From: Undibacterium hunanense
Lineage (GTDB): Bacteria > Pseudomonadota > Gammaproteobacteria > Burkholderiales > Burkholderiaceae_D
Direction: 5' to 3'
Length of the DNA: 64,000 nt
Assembly: GCF_014284335.1 (NCBI RefSeq)
Contig: NZ_JACOGF010000002.1
Coordinates: 1 to 64,000 of the forward strand
Each line of letters starts with the position of its first letter. The stretch's first letter is position 1. This document shows positions 43,709 through 53,413 of this stretch, piece after piece. The notes under the pieces are model-generated. The model saw only the letters and a list, made by a program, of their open reading frames with translations. It ran no database searches and had not been told where the DNA came from. A program made the translations under genes and the position numbers.

Positions 43709-45112
43709 TTATTTTCCCGGAAACTCCAGCTTGAAACAGATGCTATTTTCCCGCGCAAGATAAGTCACACTGGCCGTGCCATGATGCAGATGCATGATGG
43801 CGCGGACGATGGATAAACCCAGACCATTCGATTCTGTGTACGCGCTGCGCGAGGCGTCACCGCGATAAAAACGGTCGAACATGCGATCGGTATCCACAGG
43901 CATTGATGCCTCGCATTGATTGATGACAGAGAGTGTGCCAGCCTCTTCATTTTGCTCGCTGATCAGTTGAATTGTCGTACCGGATTTGCCGTAGCGTATG
44001 GCATTCAATACCAGGTTGTTGACAGCGCGACGCCACATGATGAGATTGGCAAATATGTTGCCAGTCGCCGTGACTACAAAACGCATCTGTCTTTCTTCTG
44101 CCAGTGGTTCGAAATATTCGGCGATCTTTTCCAGCTCAGTGATCAGATCAATTTCTACCCTGTCTGCGACGACGGCTTCCTGATCGGCATTGGCCAGAAA
44201 CAGGATGTTTTCTATGATGCGTGCCAGGCGCGACAATTCTTCTACATTGGATTCAAGCACCTGCTCATATTCCGCAGCGCTCCTGGCCTGGCGCAGCGCG
44301 ACTTGTGACTGGCCCATCATGATGTTGACGGGGGTACGTACTTCGTGGGCGAGATCAGCAGAAAACTGGTTCAGATGCTGGTAGCCTTTTTCCAGCCTGT
44401 CCAGCATGGCGTCAAATGCCTCAGTCAGTGAACGCAGTTCCGGTGGGGCGTCTTGCATACCAAAACGCGCCGACAATTTGGCCGGTGTTATTTCTGCTGC
44501 TTTGTCATACATGAGTTTGATTGGCCGCAATCCACGCTGCAAGATGATAAAAGCCAGTGCCGTGGTCAGCAGGGCGGTCAGGGCGATTGCGGCCATGACG
44601 CGGTACAGATAGGTGGACAGAACCCTGGATTCCTGCGTCATGACATAGGCTGCCGTGATCTCTATCGTGTCCTTGTTGGTACCCAGCCTGGCCAGCGCAG
44701 ACACCCAGCGTACGCGCACGCCATCGTCGGCTTGCCCGGTACGCAGCGCGTCTATGCCTATGGCTGTTCCTACCGGTACCGCAGACATGGCTGGCGGGGT
44801 CAGCTTGCCAGGGTTCACCTGTATAAACGGTGCGTCACCAACACGCTTGAAAATGCGCACGTCCTGTTCATTGCCGAGCATGCTTTCGAACAAGCCCGGG
44901 CGTTCTTCCATCTGTTTGATGTCGTACAGATCATGGAAGAGATTGCGGAAGTGTTCCACCCTGCCGATGAGAGTGTAGTCGGCGCGCATTTCCATGGCTT
45001 GTCTGACTGAGGCATACAGGTAGAAACCCAGTCCGGCCATGACCAGACAGGCCACCAGTCCAAACAGCGCGGCGACGCGGTAGCGCAGTTCCCAGTTGTT
45101 CCAGAACTTCAT
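43709..45112 (-). CDS. Heavy-metal (copper) sensor histidine kinase, CusS/CopS-like
   Basis: 467 aa. N-terminal membrane segment ([24 protein letters not shown]), periplasmic loop to about 165, second membrane helix ([19 protein letters not shown]), HAMP-like [20 protein letters not shown], phosphorylatable His in [24 protein letters not shown], and ATPase with [14 protein letters not shown] and [16 protein letters not shown]. Overlaps the response-regulator gene by 4 bp, second in the leftward operon. Metal specificity is inferred from regulator and operator. Confidence 0.9.
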   Translation of the reverse strand: MKFWNNWELRYRVAALFGLVACLVMAGLGFYLYASVRQAMEMRADYTLIGRVEHFRNLFHDLYDIKQMEERPGLFESMLGNEQDVRIFKRVGDAPFIQVNPGKLTPPAMSAVPVGTAIGIDALRTGQADDGVRVRWVSALARLGTNKDTIEITAAYVMTQESRVLSTYLYRVMAAIALTALLTTALAFIILQRGLRPIKLMYDKAAEITPAKLSARFGMQDAPPELRSLTEAFDAMLDRLEKGYQHLNQFSADLAHEVRTPVNIMMGQSQVALRQARSAAEYEQVLESNVEELSRLARIIENILFLANADQEAVVADRVEIDLITELEKIAEYFEPLAEERQMRFVVTATGNIFANLIMWRRAVNNLVLNAIRYGKSGTTIQLISEQNEEAGTLSVINQCEASMPVDTDRMFDRFYRGDASRSAYTESNGLGLSIVRAIMHLHHGTASVTYLARENSICFKLEFPGK

Positions 45113-45795
45113 GGCTGGTCCGAAAACATATAACCTACGCTGCGCACGGTGTGTATGAGTTTTTGTTCAAAGGGGGCATCTAATTTTGCGCGCAGACGTT
45201 TGACGGCCACGTCGACGACATTGGTATCGCTGTCAAAATTCATGTCCCATACCTGGGATGCAATGACGGAACGGGACAGGGCTTCACCCTGCCGCTTGAT
45301 GAGCAAATGCAGCAGCATGAATTCTTTTTTGGTCAGCACGATCTGCACACCTTGCCGCGTGACCTTGTGTTTGATGGCGTCAAATTGCAGATCGCCGATC
45401 TGGAAGATGTCGGCATCACGGGCATCCTTTGCTACGCCGCGCCGCAGTATGGTGCGTACACGCAACAGCAGTTCGGCAAATGAAAATGGCTTGACCAGAT
45501 AATCATCCGCGCCCAGTTGCAGGCCTTTGATCTTGTCTTCGAGCCTGTCTTTGGCGGTCAGGAAAATCACTGGCACATCGCGCTTCGCCCGTAGCGCACT
45601 GATCAATGTCCAGCCATCCATACCAGGCATCATCACGTCCAGAATAATCAGTTCATGCTCGCCTTCCAGTGCCAGGTGCAATCCGTCGATACCGTTGCGG
45701 GCCAGATCCACGGTATAGCCGGATTCCTGAAAACCTTTCTTCAGGTACTCACCGGTTTTTTGATCATCTTCAATGACGAGAAGGGTCATTTGCAT
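45109..45795 (-). CDS. OmpR-family heavy-metal response regulator, CusR/CopR-like
   Basis: 228 aa. Receiver domain with phospho-acceptor Asp in [14 protein letters not shown] and [21 protein letters not shown], then winged HTH ([35 protein letters not shown] ... [30 protein letters not shown]). The length and domain join match CusR/CopR-type copper regulators. A CusR-box palindrome lies 63 bp upstream in the divergent intergenic region, so autoregulation is likely. Confidence 0.92.
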   Translation of the reverse strand: MQMTLLVIEDDQKTGEYLKKGFQESGYTVDLARNGIDGLHLALEGEHELIILDVMMPGMDGWTLISALRAKRDVPVIFLTAKDRLEDKIKGLQLGADDYLVKPFSFAELLLRVRTILRRGVAKDARDADIFQIGDLQFDAIKHKVTRQGVQIVLTKKEFMLLHLLIKRQGEALSRSVIASQVWDMNFDSDTNVVDVAVKRLRAKLDAPFEQKLIHTVRSVGYMFSDQP

Positions 45796-45857
45796 TCCTG
45801 TTGTTGCTGCTGTACACCTGTCCTGAAATCGATTTTACATCTTCGCCCTGCTTTACA

Positions 45858-45877
45858 GGATGACAAATTTGTCATCC
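45858..45877. promoter_or_regulatory. CusR/CopR-box-like palindrome
   Basis: A perfect 20-bp palindrome whose core ATGACAA-AT-TTGTCAT matches the known CusR box core ATGACAA-NN-TTGTCAT. It lies between the leftward regulator operon (start 45795) and the rightward DUF305/YncE genes (start 45949), 62 bp and 71 bp away, so it probably serves both. Confidence 0.8.
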
Positions 45878-45948
45878 AAAAGACATGAGAATTTCAGCAT
45901 CTGCCTTTTAAGATGCGAGTCAGTTTTCAATCTCTGAAAGGGTTTCTC

Positions 45949-46386
45949 ATGCCGGACTTAATTTCCAGACGCGTATCCAGCTTCAAGTGGCAACTTCCTG
46001 CTGTATGTTGTCTTGGCCTTTTTGTTGCTGCTGCCAGCGCTCAGGAAGCACATCATCATCACGGCTCTGCCACAACTTCAGGCCCACCGCCCGTGTTTGT
46101 CGCCAGCACCGCCAAGCCTTTCGCCAGGCTCATGGAAGATGCCATGGCTGTCATGGATGACGGTATGCAGCGCGCCTATATGAATGGTGTACCGGAACAT
46201 GATTTCATCACCATGATGATCCCACATCATCAGGGCGCGGTGGATATGGCGAAGGGCATGCTGTTGTACACCAGGGACCCGGAAATCCGCAATCTGGCGC
46301 TGGGCATTATCACGGAACAGCAAAACGAAATTCGCCTGATGCAAGCGTGGTTGAAGCATCACGCTGATGCGCCAGAGAGCAAATAA
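45949..46386 (+). CDS. DUF305 periplasmic protein, copper-associated
   Basis: 145 aa from the ATG at 45949 (GAAAGGG upstream; an ATG 36 bases earlier is in frame but gives an untypical n-region). Signal LPAVCCLGLFVAAASA-QE, followed by HHHHG. DUF305 core VPEHDFITMMIPHHQGAVDMAKGMLLYTRDPEIRNLALGIITEQQNEI has the His/Met pattern (HDF, MMIPHHQ, HH near the end) of metal-binding periplasmic helices. The copper regulator and palindrome next door support a copper role. Confidence 0.9.
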   Translation: MPDLISRRVSSFKWQLPAVCCLGLFVAAASAQEAHHHHGSATTSGPPPVFVASTAKPFARLMEDAMAVMDDGMQRAYMNGVPEHDFITMMIPHHQGAVDMAKGMLLYTRDPEIRNLALGIITEQQNEIRLMQAWLKHHADAPESK

Positions 46387-46416
46387 GTTTCCCCTTCCTG
46401 TTTTCCTTATTTAGAA

Positions 46417-47814
46417 ATGAATCTCATGAAAAATACTCGCTATTTATTGCTTGCCTCTGCGATGGGCTTGCTATTGTCATCGGCGCATGCCTTGCCGCCG
46501 GCGCAAGACAGGGTGTACACCGCAGACCAGAACAGCAATACGGTGTCAGTGTTCAATCCCGCCACGAATATGCTGGTAGGGCAGATTCGCCTGGGCAATG
46601 CGCGTCCAGATGTGCTGTCTCCTTTGTACAAGGGGCAGATCAATGTGCATGGCCTTGGTTTTTCTCCGGATCATAAAACCTTGCTGGTGATTTCCAATGG
46701 CTCGAATGCGGTGAGCTTTATCGACACCGCCACCAACAAGGTCAAAGGCACGACTTATGTGGGGCGTTCACCACATGAAGGTTTCTTCAGCGCCGATGGC
46801 AAAGAGGTCTGGGTGGTCGTGCGCGGTGAAGATTACGTGTCTGTGATTGACCCCGTCAGTTTCAAGGAAACCCGCCGCATCCAGACCGGTCTGGGTCCGG
46901 GCATGGTGCAGTTTCATCCTGATGGCAAACTGGCCTTTGTGATCTCCAGCTTTACTGCGGCTGTCGATGTGGTGGATGTCAAGTCGCATGAAGTGATCAG
47001 GAAGATTCCTGTCGTCAGTCCGTTTTCACCTTTCCTGCAATTCACGCCAGATGGCCGTGAAGTATGGATGACGCATAAGGATGTCGGCAAGGTCACGCGT
47101 ATCGATACCAAAACCCTGGAAGTCTTTAACGTGTTTGATACCGGCTTTATTACCAACCATATTGCCTTTGCTAAAGTTGGCGGCAAGGTGCTGGCCTATG
47201 TGAGTATAGGCGGCGAGAATGTGGTCAAGGTCTATACGACTGACAAGAATGCGGAACTGCTGACGACGATTCCTACCGGTGCCTTGCCACATGGCATCTG
47301 GGCTTCTGATGACAGCAGCCGGGTGTATGTCGGCCTGGAAAATGGAGACGGTGTAGAAGTCATCGATGCCGCAAGCAATAAAGTCATTGCCCATATGGGC
47401 GGTGGCCAGGCACCGCAGGCACTGGTGTATTTGTCGCATGTGGTGGAAAGCGGCGATGGCAGTGCCAATCTGCTGCCGCGTGGAAATGGCGAACCCGGCA
47501 ATATCCGCTTGCAGTCAGTCAAGGGCGATGCCCGTGGTTTTGTGGTCTTGCGCAATCTGGGTGTGGTGGATGCGCTCGAGGTATCGCTGTTCAAGTTGAA
47601 ACCGGCCACGACTTATAGCGTGTACGTGAATGGGCAAAGCAGTGTCAGTGGTGTGTTCAGGACAGATGCGAAGGGGGCAGTCAATGGCACGATGATAGGG
47701 CCGGTCAGGGAGTTGGCTGCTTCCGATGGTAAAAATGCTGGCACCATCAATCACATTGTCGTCATGGAAGGCAGTGCGCCTGCTGACAAGGCCAATGCGG
47801 TGTTGGTTGATTGA
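46417..47814 (+). CDS. YncE-like beta-propeller protein, secreted
   Basis: 465 aa. Signal peptide LLLASAMGLLLSSAHA-LP. YVTN-type beta-propeller repeats: RVYTADQNSNTVSVFNPATNML, TLLVISNGSNAVSFIDTATNKVKGTTYVGRSPHEGFFSADGKEVWVVVRGEDYVSVIDP, and so on to about residue 345, then a C-terminal domain of unknown type (GNIRLQSVKGDARGFVVLRNLG). A 30-bp gap to DUF305 implies cotranscription, and therefore control by the copper two-component system. Confidence 0.88.
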   Translation: MNLMKNTRYLLLASAMGLLLSSAHALPPAQDRVYTADQNSNTVSVFNPATNMLVGQIRLGNARPDVLSPLYKGQINVHGLGFSPDHKTLLVISNGSNAVSFIDTATNKVKGTTYVGRSPHEGFFSADGKEVWVVVRGEDYVSVIDPVSFKETRRIQTGLGPGMVQFHPDGKLAFVISSFTAAVDVVDVKSHEVIRKIPVVSPFSPFLQFTPDGREVWMTHKDVGKVTRIDTKTLEVFNVFDTGFITNHIAFAKVGGKVLAYVSIGGENVVKVYTTDKNAELLTTIPTGALPHGIWASDDSSRVYVGLENGDGVEVIDAASNKVIAHMGGGQAPQALVYLSHVVESGDGSANLLPRGNGEPGNIRLQSVKGDARGFVVLRNLGVVDALEVSLFKLKPATTYSVYVNGQSSVSGVFRTDAKGAVNGTMIGPVRELAASDGKNAGTINHIVVMEGSAPADKANAVLVD

Positions 47815-48149
47815 GAAATTGAAATCGTTGTGAAATCGTCGGCAGATAAATACTGATCCCAGTTTTTGGGGCAGACTTTCTTTTTCAATTTTGGGCGGAA
47901 TGACTGGAGCGATTATGCGTCGGTCATTTACATGGCAATCTTTGTTGTAACCGGAAGCGCCTTCCCCTTCAAAGGGAAGGTTGGGATGGGGATGGGTTTC
48001 CCGCGTAAAGTCATTTATCGTTAATTGACCGAAACCCATCCCCACCCTATCCCTCCCCTTGAAAGGGAGGGGATTTAAAAGTCATTCTGTTTTAAGCAAA
48101 TTATTCTGGTCCGCTATACGTAGCATATGGCATTTTCAATTATGTTGAC
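47815..48149. other. Intergenic region with full REP-like element
   Basis: 335 bp without a recognised gene between convergent yncE-like and alcohol dehydrogenase genes. Contains the paired REP-like element at 47961-48072; no standard T-tract terminator was seen, so the paired structure may terminate both. Confidence 0.5.
47961..48072. repeat. REP-like inverted pair
   Basis: Left arm CTTCCCCTTCAAAGGGAAGG then TTGGGATGGGGATGGGTTTC; right arm GAAACCCATCCCCACCCTATCC then CTCCCCTTGAAAGGGAGGGG. Each arm has its own small hairpin and the two arms are mutually complementary. Half copies occur at 33298-33345 and 36991-37031. Confidence 0.75.
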
Positions 48150-49307
48150 TTACAAAGCCGCCGCGTAAATTGCCCGCGCATCTTCCTTCGTCACTTCACG
48201 TGGATTATTCCCCAGCAGACGCGTTTGCAGCATGGCGTCACTGGCGAGTTGGTCCAGGTCTTTCTCAGTGATGCCTACCTGGCTCAGGCGGGTTTCTATG
48301 CCTACTCTTACTGCCAGGTCTTCCATGGCCTTGATCATGGCGTGGCAACGTTGTTCTGCTGTGCCTGTGGCTTCTGGTGCGATGATGTCTGCCAGTTCTG
48401 CATACAGTTCTGCTGCATGGCTGGCATTGAAGCGCAGCACGTGCGGCAAGACCAGGGAATTGGATAAACCATGTGGGACATGGAAGATGCCGCCTACCGG
48501 ATAGGCCAGTGCATGCACTGCTGCGCAGGGGGCATTGGCAAAGGATTGCCCGGCCAGCATGGCACCAAGCAACATGGCCTGGCGTGCTGCCAGGTTGCTG
48601 CCGTTGGTACAGGCTTCGTCGATGTTGTTCCACAGCAATTTCAAAGCCTGCACTGCCAGCATGTCCGACAGCGGATTCTTTTTATGCTTGGTCGTATAGG
48701 CTTCTATCGCATGCACCATGGCATCGATGCCGGTGGCAGCAGTGACCTTGGGCGGCAAGCCGGTAGTCAGTTGCGCATCGAGGATGGCGATGTCAGCATA
48801 CAGTTGTGGTGCGACTACGCCCATTTTGGTGGTGGCACCGGTGGTGACGATGGAGATGGGCGTGACTTCAGAACCGGTACCAGCCGTGGTCGGGATTTGT
48901 ATCAGTGGCAGGCGTTTGCCTTTGACATTGCCTATGCCATACATGGTGGACAGACTCTGGTCGCTGCCGGCCAGGATGGCAATGAGTTTGGCCACGTCCA
49001 TGGAACTGCCGCCACCCAAGCCGACGACCAGTTCGACCTGCAAGTCACGGGCATTGTCTACGGCTTGCAAGACGACTGCTTCTGGCGGATCGGCAATCAC
49101 GTCGGAGAAAATGCTGACTTTGAGTTGTTCCGTTTCCAGGCTATCGATGACAGGCTGGACCAGGCCGGTACGCAGGAACCCGGCATCGGTCACCAGCAGT
49201 ACGTGGCTAATCGCTGGAAATTCCTGGCGTATGATTTTGCCCAGGCGCGCTGCTGCACCGGTTTGGCTGATCAGGCTGGGGACGGTTCTGAATTCAAAGT
49301 CGTTCAT
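48150..49307 (-). CDS. Iron-containing alcohol dehydrogenase
   Basis: 385 aa. Group III ADH: NAD site ELVVGLGGGSSMDVAKLIA, IPTTAGTGSEVTPISIVT, metal-binding GIDAMVHAIEAYTTKHKKNPLSD and CAAVHALAYPVGGIFHVPHGLSNSLVLPHVLRFN. It oxidises an alcohol or reduces an aldehyde; the substrate is not readable. Monocistronic and leftward. Confidence 0.93.
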   Translation of the reverse strand: MNDFEFRTVPSLISQTGAAARLGKIIRQEFPAISHVLLVTDAGFLRTGLVQPVIDSLETEQLKVSIFSDVIADPPEAVVLQAVDNARDLQVELVVGLGGGSSMDVAKLIAILAGSDQSLSTMYGIGNVKGKRLPLIQIPTTAGTGSEVTPISIVTTGATTKMGVVAPQLYADIAILDAQLTTGLPPKVTAATGIDAMVHAIEAYTTKHKKNPLSDMLAVQALKLLWNNIDEACTNGSNLAARQAMLLGAMLAGQSFANAPCAAVHALAYPVGGIFHVPHGLSNSLVLPHVLRFNASHAAELYAELADIIAPEATGTAEQRCHAMIKAMEDLAVRVGIETRLSQVGITEKDLDQLASDAMLQTRLLGNNPREVTKEDARAIYAAAL

Positions 49308-49388
49308 TTTTATCTCATTTTCATTAAGATCGTAAGCACGTTCTTAGCTCGTTGTTGGGATATCTACCTTAGCACAAGCCGGCATTTT

Positions 49389-50264
49389 CTATTTATCCAG
49401 CAATTTCAAGTCGCGCATCCAGTCGGCGTACAGGCTGGTCCAGTTGCGTACGCTGCCGCTGGCAGGTGTCATGCCAAAGCCATGGTCGCCGCGACGGAAG
49501 GCATGCAGTTCAGCCGGAGCACCGGCTTCCAGCAATTGCTGATAGATTTTGGCGGCAACCACTGGTACTGCCTTGGGGTCATCGGAGGCGTGGACGATAA
49601 ATACGGGAGGTGTGTTCTTGCTCATCTTTGGCATTTTATTGCCAGGCAGACCGGTGTAGACCAGGGCGATGAAGTCGGCCCGGTTGCTTATCTGCTCTAC
49701 AGTGTCGGTGGCACTGCTATCACCGTCATTCTGGTCCATCAATAATTGCAGGGCCATGACGCCGCCAGCAGAAAAGCCGAGCAGGCCTATCTTCTTGCTG
49801 TCGATTTTCCATTCACTGGCGTGCTGGCGCAATACACGCATGGCGCGGCTGGTGTCCGCTGTCAGCGGCTGGATGGATTTCCAGTTGCGGTCACCGTCTG
49901 GTGCCAGCGTGCGGTATTTCAGTACGGCTGCGGTAATGCCTTGGGTATTTAGCCAGTGCGCGGCTTCTATGCCCTCCTTGTCTATGCAGACATAACGAAA
50001 GCCACCACCGGGTACCACCAGTACGGCGGTACCAGTTGCCTTGTCGGCAGGAGCAGGGTAGATCGTCAAAGTCGGTTTGCTGACATAGCTGATGTATCTG
50101 TCCAGGCGACCAGTTTCATGTCTGTCTTCTGCCGTTTCGGCATGTTCATGTTGCAGGCCGGGCGCGCCGTTTTGCCACAGGGGGATTTCAATTTCGGCTT
50201 GCGCTGAACAGGTGCTGCTAAGGAAGATCAGGCTGGCAAAGAGGGACGACAGGCAAATTTTCAT
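49389..50264 (-). CDS. Exported alpha/beta-hydrolase (esterase/acetylxylan esterase-like)
   Basis: 291 aa. Signal peptide SLFASLIFLSSTCSAQA-EI. Oxyanion region VLVVPGGGFRYVCIDKEGIEAAHWLNTQGI, nucleophile Ser in IGLLGFSAGGVMALQL, Asp in VHASDDPKAVPV, His in RGDHGFGMTP. It belongs to the BD-FAE/xylan-esterase-like branch with a secreted hydrolytic role; the substrate is unknown. Confidence 0.9.
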   Translation of the reverse strand: MKICLSSLFASLIFLSSTCSAQAEIEIPLWQNGAPGLQHEHAETAEDRHETGRLDRYISYVSKPTLTIYPAPADKATGTAVLVVPGGGFRYVCIDKEGIEAAHWLNTQGITAAVLKYRTLAPDGDRNWKSIQPLTADTSRAMRVLRQHASEWKIDSKKIGLLGFSAGGVMALQLLMDQNDGDSSATDTVEQISNRADFIALVYTGLPGNKMPKMSKNTPPVFIVHASDDPKAVPVVAAKIYQQLLEAGAPAELHAFRRGDHGFGMTPASGSVRNWTSLYADWMRDLKLLDK

Positions 50265-50525
50265 TGTTAATTCCTAAGGATGGGAATGCAGTGTAAATCG
50301 ACAGGTGCTGGCGGACGAGGATGGATGTCATCAGCCGGATTTGCATGTTGTCTGATTTGTAGCTGCTAGTCAAACAGGCAGCGAGGCTTTACAACTGTTA
50401 TGGCATAGGCTGTACCTTGTTGACGACAGCAGGCTTCTGTATAAAGGTCTGTGCTGCATTTTGCTCGTATTGTCTTGCCGGGCTGCAATAGCGCAATCTC
50501 TAAAACAAATCAAATAAAACTCAAT

Positions 50526-51284
50526 ATGGATATTTTTCTGTTAGCACTGGCAGCTTTTTTTGCCGGTTTTGTGGACTCGATCGTTGGTGGTGGCGGGCTG
50601 ATACAGGTACCGGCCTTGTTCTCTTTCATGCCAGGAACCGTGCCTGCGACGCTGTTGGGCACCAATAAAATGGCCGGTATCTGGGGGACGACGGTAGCGG
50701 CGGCGCGCTATATGAGGACAGTCAGCCTGCGCTGGAACATGGTTGCTCCGGCTGCCTTGATGGCGTTCATGTTTTCTTTTGCCGGAGCTTTCCTGGTGAC
50801 ACATATCCCGCCTACCTATTTGCGCAAGGCTTTGCCTTTGATCTTGCTGGGTGTTGCCATCTATACCTTCAAGAAAAAAGAGTTCGGTGCAGACAATACA
50901 CCTGTGTTTGCTGGCAGCAAAGAGACTTATATGGCCATGCTGGTTGGCGCGGGGATAGGTTTCTACGATGGCTTCTTTGGCCCGGGCACGGGTAGCTTTT
51001 TCATGTTTTTGTTTGTGCGCTTCTTTGGCTATGACTTCCTGCGAGCCTCTGCCGTTGCCAAGGTATTGAATGTTGCCTGCAATACGGCGGCCCTGATCTG
51101 GTTTGGATATAGCGGTCACGTACTGTGGATGCTGGGTTTGACGATGGCAGTATGCGGCGTCGGTGGCTCTATTTTAGGTAGTCATTTAGCAATAAAACAC
51201 GGTACCTCATTTGTACGCAAGATGTTCCTTGGCGTGGTTGTGGCCTTGATCTGCAAGACTACCTATGACGGCTTCTTCAAATGA
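50526..51284 (+). CDS. TSUP-family (TauE/SafE) membrane permease
   Basis: 252 aa from the ATG at 50526, with a further open 25-codon extension upstream judged non-coding. About eight hydrophobic segments and duplicated family motif: AFFAGFVDSIVGGGGLIQVPALFSFMPGTVPATLLGTNKMAG and MLVGAGIGFYDGFFGPGTGSFFMFLFVRFFGYDFLRASAVAKVLNVACN. Putative sulfite, sulfonate or sulfur-compound exporter. Its 3' end is 3 bp from the first parS. Confidence 0.9.
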   Translation: MDIFLLALAAFFAGFVDSIVGGGGLIQVPALFSFMPGTVPATLLGTNKMAGIWGTTVAAARYMRTVSLRWNMVAPAALMAFMFSFAGAFLVTHIPPTYLRKALPLILLGVAIYTFKKKEFGADNTPVFAGSKETYMAMLVGAGIGFYDGFFGPGTGSFFMFLFVRFFGYDFLRASAVAKVLNVACNTAALIWFGYSGHVLWMLGLTMAVCGVGGSILGSHLAIKHGTSFVRKMFLGVVVALICKTTYDGFFK

Positions 51285-51286
51285 AC

Positions 51287-51302
51287 TGTTTCACGTGAAA
51301 CA
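51287..51302. other. parS centromere site 1
   Basis: TGTTTCACGTGAAACA, a perfect 16-bp match to the chromosomal ParB-binding site consensus, three bases after the TSUP permease stop. Confidence 0.95.
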
Positions 51303-51313
51303 ATCCAGTGGGT

Positions 51314-51340
51314 AAAAATGGGGCTTCGGCCCCATTTTTT
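51314..51340 (+). terminator. Rho-independent terminator between the parS sites
   Basis: Stem AAAAATGGGGC / GCCCCATTTTTT with a TTCG tetraloop and run of T; ends the TSUP permease transcript between the two parS sites. Confidence 0.9.
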
Positions 51341-51355
51341 ATGTCTTGATGCCTG

Positions 51356-51371
51356 TGTTTCACGTGAAACA
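51356..51371. other. parS centromere site 2
   Basis: Second perfect TGTTTCACGTGAAACA, 69 bp after the first and about 100 bp upstream of mnmG. Confidence 0.95.
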
Positions 51372-51407
51372 TAGATCTAAATGAAAAGAGAATCTTTAGT
51401 TGGCTAA

Positions 51408-51433
51408 AGTTTGTTCGCAAAACAAACTATAAT
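51408..51433 (+). promoter_or_regulatory. mnmG promoter region with inverted repeat
   Basis: A TATAAT -10 box lies at 51428-51433, 37 bp before the mnmG start. Directly in front is a perfect inverted repeat AGTTTGTT-cgcaa-AACAAACT (51408-51428) that would cover the -35 spacing; no good -35 is apparent. It may be an operator. Confidence 0.5.
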
Positions 51434-51469
51434 CGTGCCTCCCAGATCCAAGTTTCTCAGAAATCCATC

Positions 51470-53413
51470 ATGTTTTATCCTAAAGAATTCGATGTTATCG
51501 TCGTCGGCGGCGGTCACGCCGGTACCGAAGCCGCCCTGGCTGCCGCCCGTATGGGGCAGACTACTCTATTGTTGACCCATAATATTGAGACTCTTGGTCA
51601 GATGTCCTGCAATCCATCCATAGGTGGAATAGGTAAGGGACACCTGGTCAAAGAGGTTGATGCCATGGGTGGTGCCATGGCGATTGCCACGGATGAGGCT
51701 GGCATACAGTTTCGTATCCTGAATTCATCCAAGGGGCCGGCAGTGCGCGCTACTCGCGCCCAGGCGGACCGTATCCTGTACAAGCAAGCCATACGCAGTC
51801 GCCTCGAAAATCAGCCTAATCTGTGGCTGTTCCAGCAGGCTGTTGATGATTTGCTGGTTGAAGGCAATCGTGTCGTCGGTGCAGTGACACAGGTTGGTAT
51901 CAAGTTTCGCGCCCGCGCTGTCGTGCTGACAGCAGGTACTTTCCTGGATGGGAAGATCCACGTGGGCTTGAATAATTACTCGGCAGGCCGTGCCGGTGAT
52001 CCACCAGCCATATCCCTGTCTGCCCGTTTGAAAGAATTGGCACTGCCGCAGGGGAGGTTGAAGACAGGTACGCCACCACGTATTGATGGCCGCAGCATCG
52101 ATTTTTCGCAGATGCAAGAGCAGCCGGGTGATCTGGACCCGGTGCCAGTGTTCTCATACATGGGCAATACCAGCATGCATCCAAGGCAATTGCCATGCTG
52201 GATTACCCATACCAATGAAAAAACCCACGATATTATTCGTGCTGGTCTGGACCGCAGCCCCATGTACACCGGGGTTATTGAAGGGGTAGGGCCACGCTAT
52301 TGTCCATCGATAGAAGACAAGATACACCGTTTCGCCAGCAAGGAATCGCACCAGATTTTCCTGGAGCCAGAAGGCCTGACGACGAATGAGTTTTACCCCA
52401 ATGGTATCTCTACCAGCCTGCCTTTTGATGTGCAGCTGGACCTGGTACGCTCCATGCGCGGTATGGAAAACGCTTACATCCTGCGCCCTGGTTATGCGAT
52501 TGAATATGATTACTTTGACCCGCGCGGTTTGAAATCCTCACTGGAAACCCGTCAGATCGAGGGTCTGTTCTTTGCCGGACAGATCAATGGTACGACTGGT
52601 TACGAAGAGGCGGCGGCACAGGGTATGTTGGCTGGCCTGAATGCAGCACTGAAAACCCAGGGCAAAGAAGCCTGGGTGCCGCGCCGTGATGAAGCATATC
52701 TGGGCGTGCTGGTGGATGACCTGATTACCAAGGGTGTGCAGGAACCCTATCGCATGTTCACCAGCCGTGCTGAATTCCGCCTTAGTCTGCGTGAAGATAA
52801 TGCCGATATGCGCCTGACCGAGATAGGTCGCAAGCTGGGCTGTGTCAGCGATGCGCAGTGGCAGCAGTTTGAAGAAAAACGTGAAAGTGTTTCACGTGAA
52901 ATGGAAAGGCTGCGCTCGACCTGGGTCAACCCGCGCATCCTGACAGATGTTGAAGCCGAGCGTGTTGTTGGCAAGGCTCTGGAGCGTGAGTATTCCCTGG
53001 CTGATTTATTGCGTCGCCCGCAAGTGACCTATGAAAGCCTGATGAGTCTGCATGGTGTGGAAGGGCAGGCGCTGGCTGGCCCGGGTGTGCTCGATCCGCA
53101 TGTGCGCGAACAGGTTGAGATACAGGTTAAATATGCCGGTTATATCGACAGGCAGGCCAAAGAGGTCGAACGCCATGCGCATTATGAAAACCTGAAAATG
53201 CCGGTCGCTTTTGACTATATGGAAGTGAACGGCCTTTCTATCGAAGTCAGGCAAAAACTCAATAAACACCAGCCCGAAAGCCTGGGTCAGTGTGGCCGTA
53301 TTTCTGGCGTGACGCCAGCGGCGATTTCCCTGCTTTTGGTACACCTGAAAAAACGCGGTTTTAAAGAATTTATGGTGAATACGGATGTTTTAGTCGAGGG
53401 CCAGGCGGAATGA
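51470..53413 (+). CDS. mnmG: tRNA uridine-5-carboxymethylaminomethyl modification protein MnmG (GidA)
   Basis: 647 aa. FAD-binding [68 protein letters not shown] and C-terminal [25 protein letters not shown], all family hallmarks. With MnmE it modifies U34 of certain tRNAs. The stop overlaps the rsmG start by 4 bp. A degenerate parS lies inside at 52888-52903. Confidence 0.98.
   Translation: MFYPKEFDVIVVGGGHAGTEAALAAARMGQTTLLLTHNIETLGQMSCNPSIGGIGKGHLVKEVDAMGGAMAIATDEAGIQFRILNSSKGPAVRATRAQADRILYKQAIRSRLENQPNLWLFQQAVDDLLVEGNRVVGAVTQVGIKFRARAVVLTAGTFLDGKIHVGLNNYSAGRAGDPPAISLSARLKELALPQGRLKTGTPPRIDGRSIDFSQMQEQPGDLDPVPVFSYMGNTSMHPRQLPCWITHTNEKTHDIIRAGLDRSPMYTGVIEGVGPRYCPSIEDKIHRFASKESHQIFLEPEGLTTNEFYPNGISTSLPFDVQLDLVRSMRGMENAYILRPGYAIEYDYFDPRGLKSSLETRQIEGLFFAGQINGTTGYEEAAAQGMLAGLNAALKTQGKEAWVPRRDEAYLGVLVDDLITKGVQEPYRMFTSRAEFRLSLREDNADMRLTEIGRKLGCVSDAQWQQFEEKRESVSREMERLRSTWVNPRILTDVEAERVVGKALEREYSLADLLRRPQVTYESLMSLHGVEGQALAGPGVLDPHVREQVEIQVKYAGYIDRQAKEVERHAHYENLKMPVAFDYMEVNGLSIEVRQKLNKHQPESLGQCGRISGVTPAAISLLLVHLKKRGFKEFMVNTDVLVEGQAE
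52888..52903. other. Degenerate parS-like site in mnmG
   Basis: TGTTTCACGTGAAATG, 14 of 16 positions match the consensus, about 1.5 kb from the perfect sites; the core TTTCACGTGAAA is intact. It lies inside the mnmG reading frame. Confidence 0.6.

Noticed and set aside
48471-49745. 424-codon plus-strand frame opposite the alcohol dehydrogenase and esterase
   Set aside because: Spans two well-supported minus-strand genes and the gap between them, with no domain signature.
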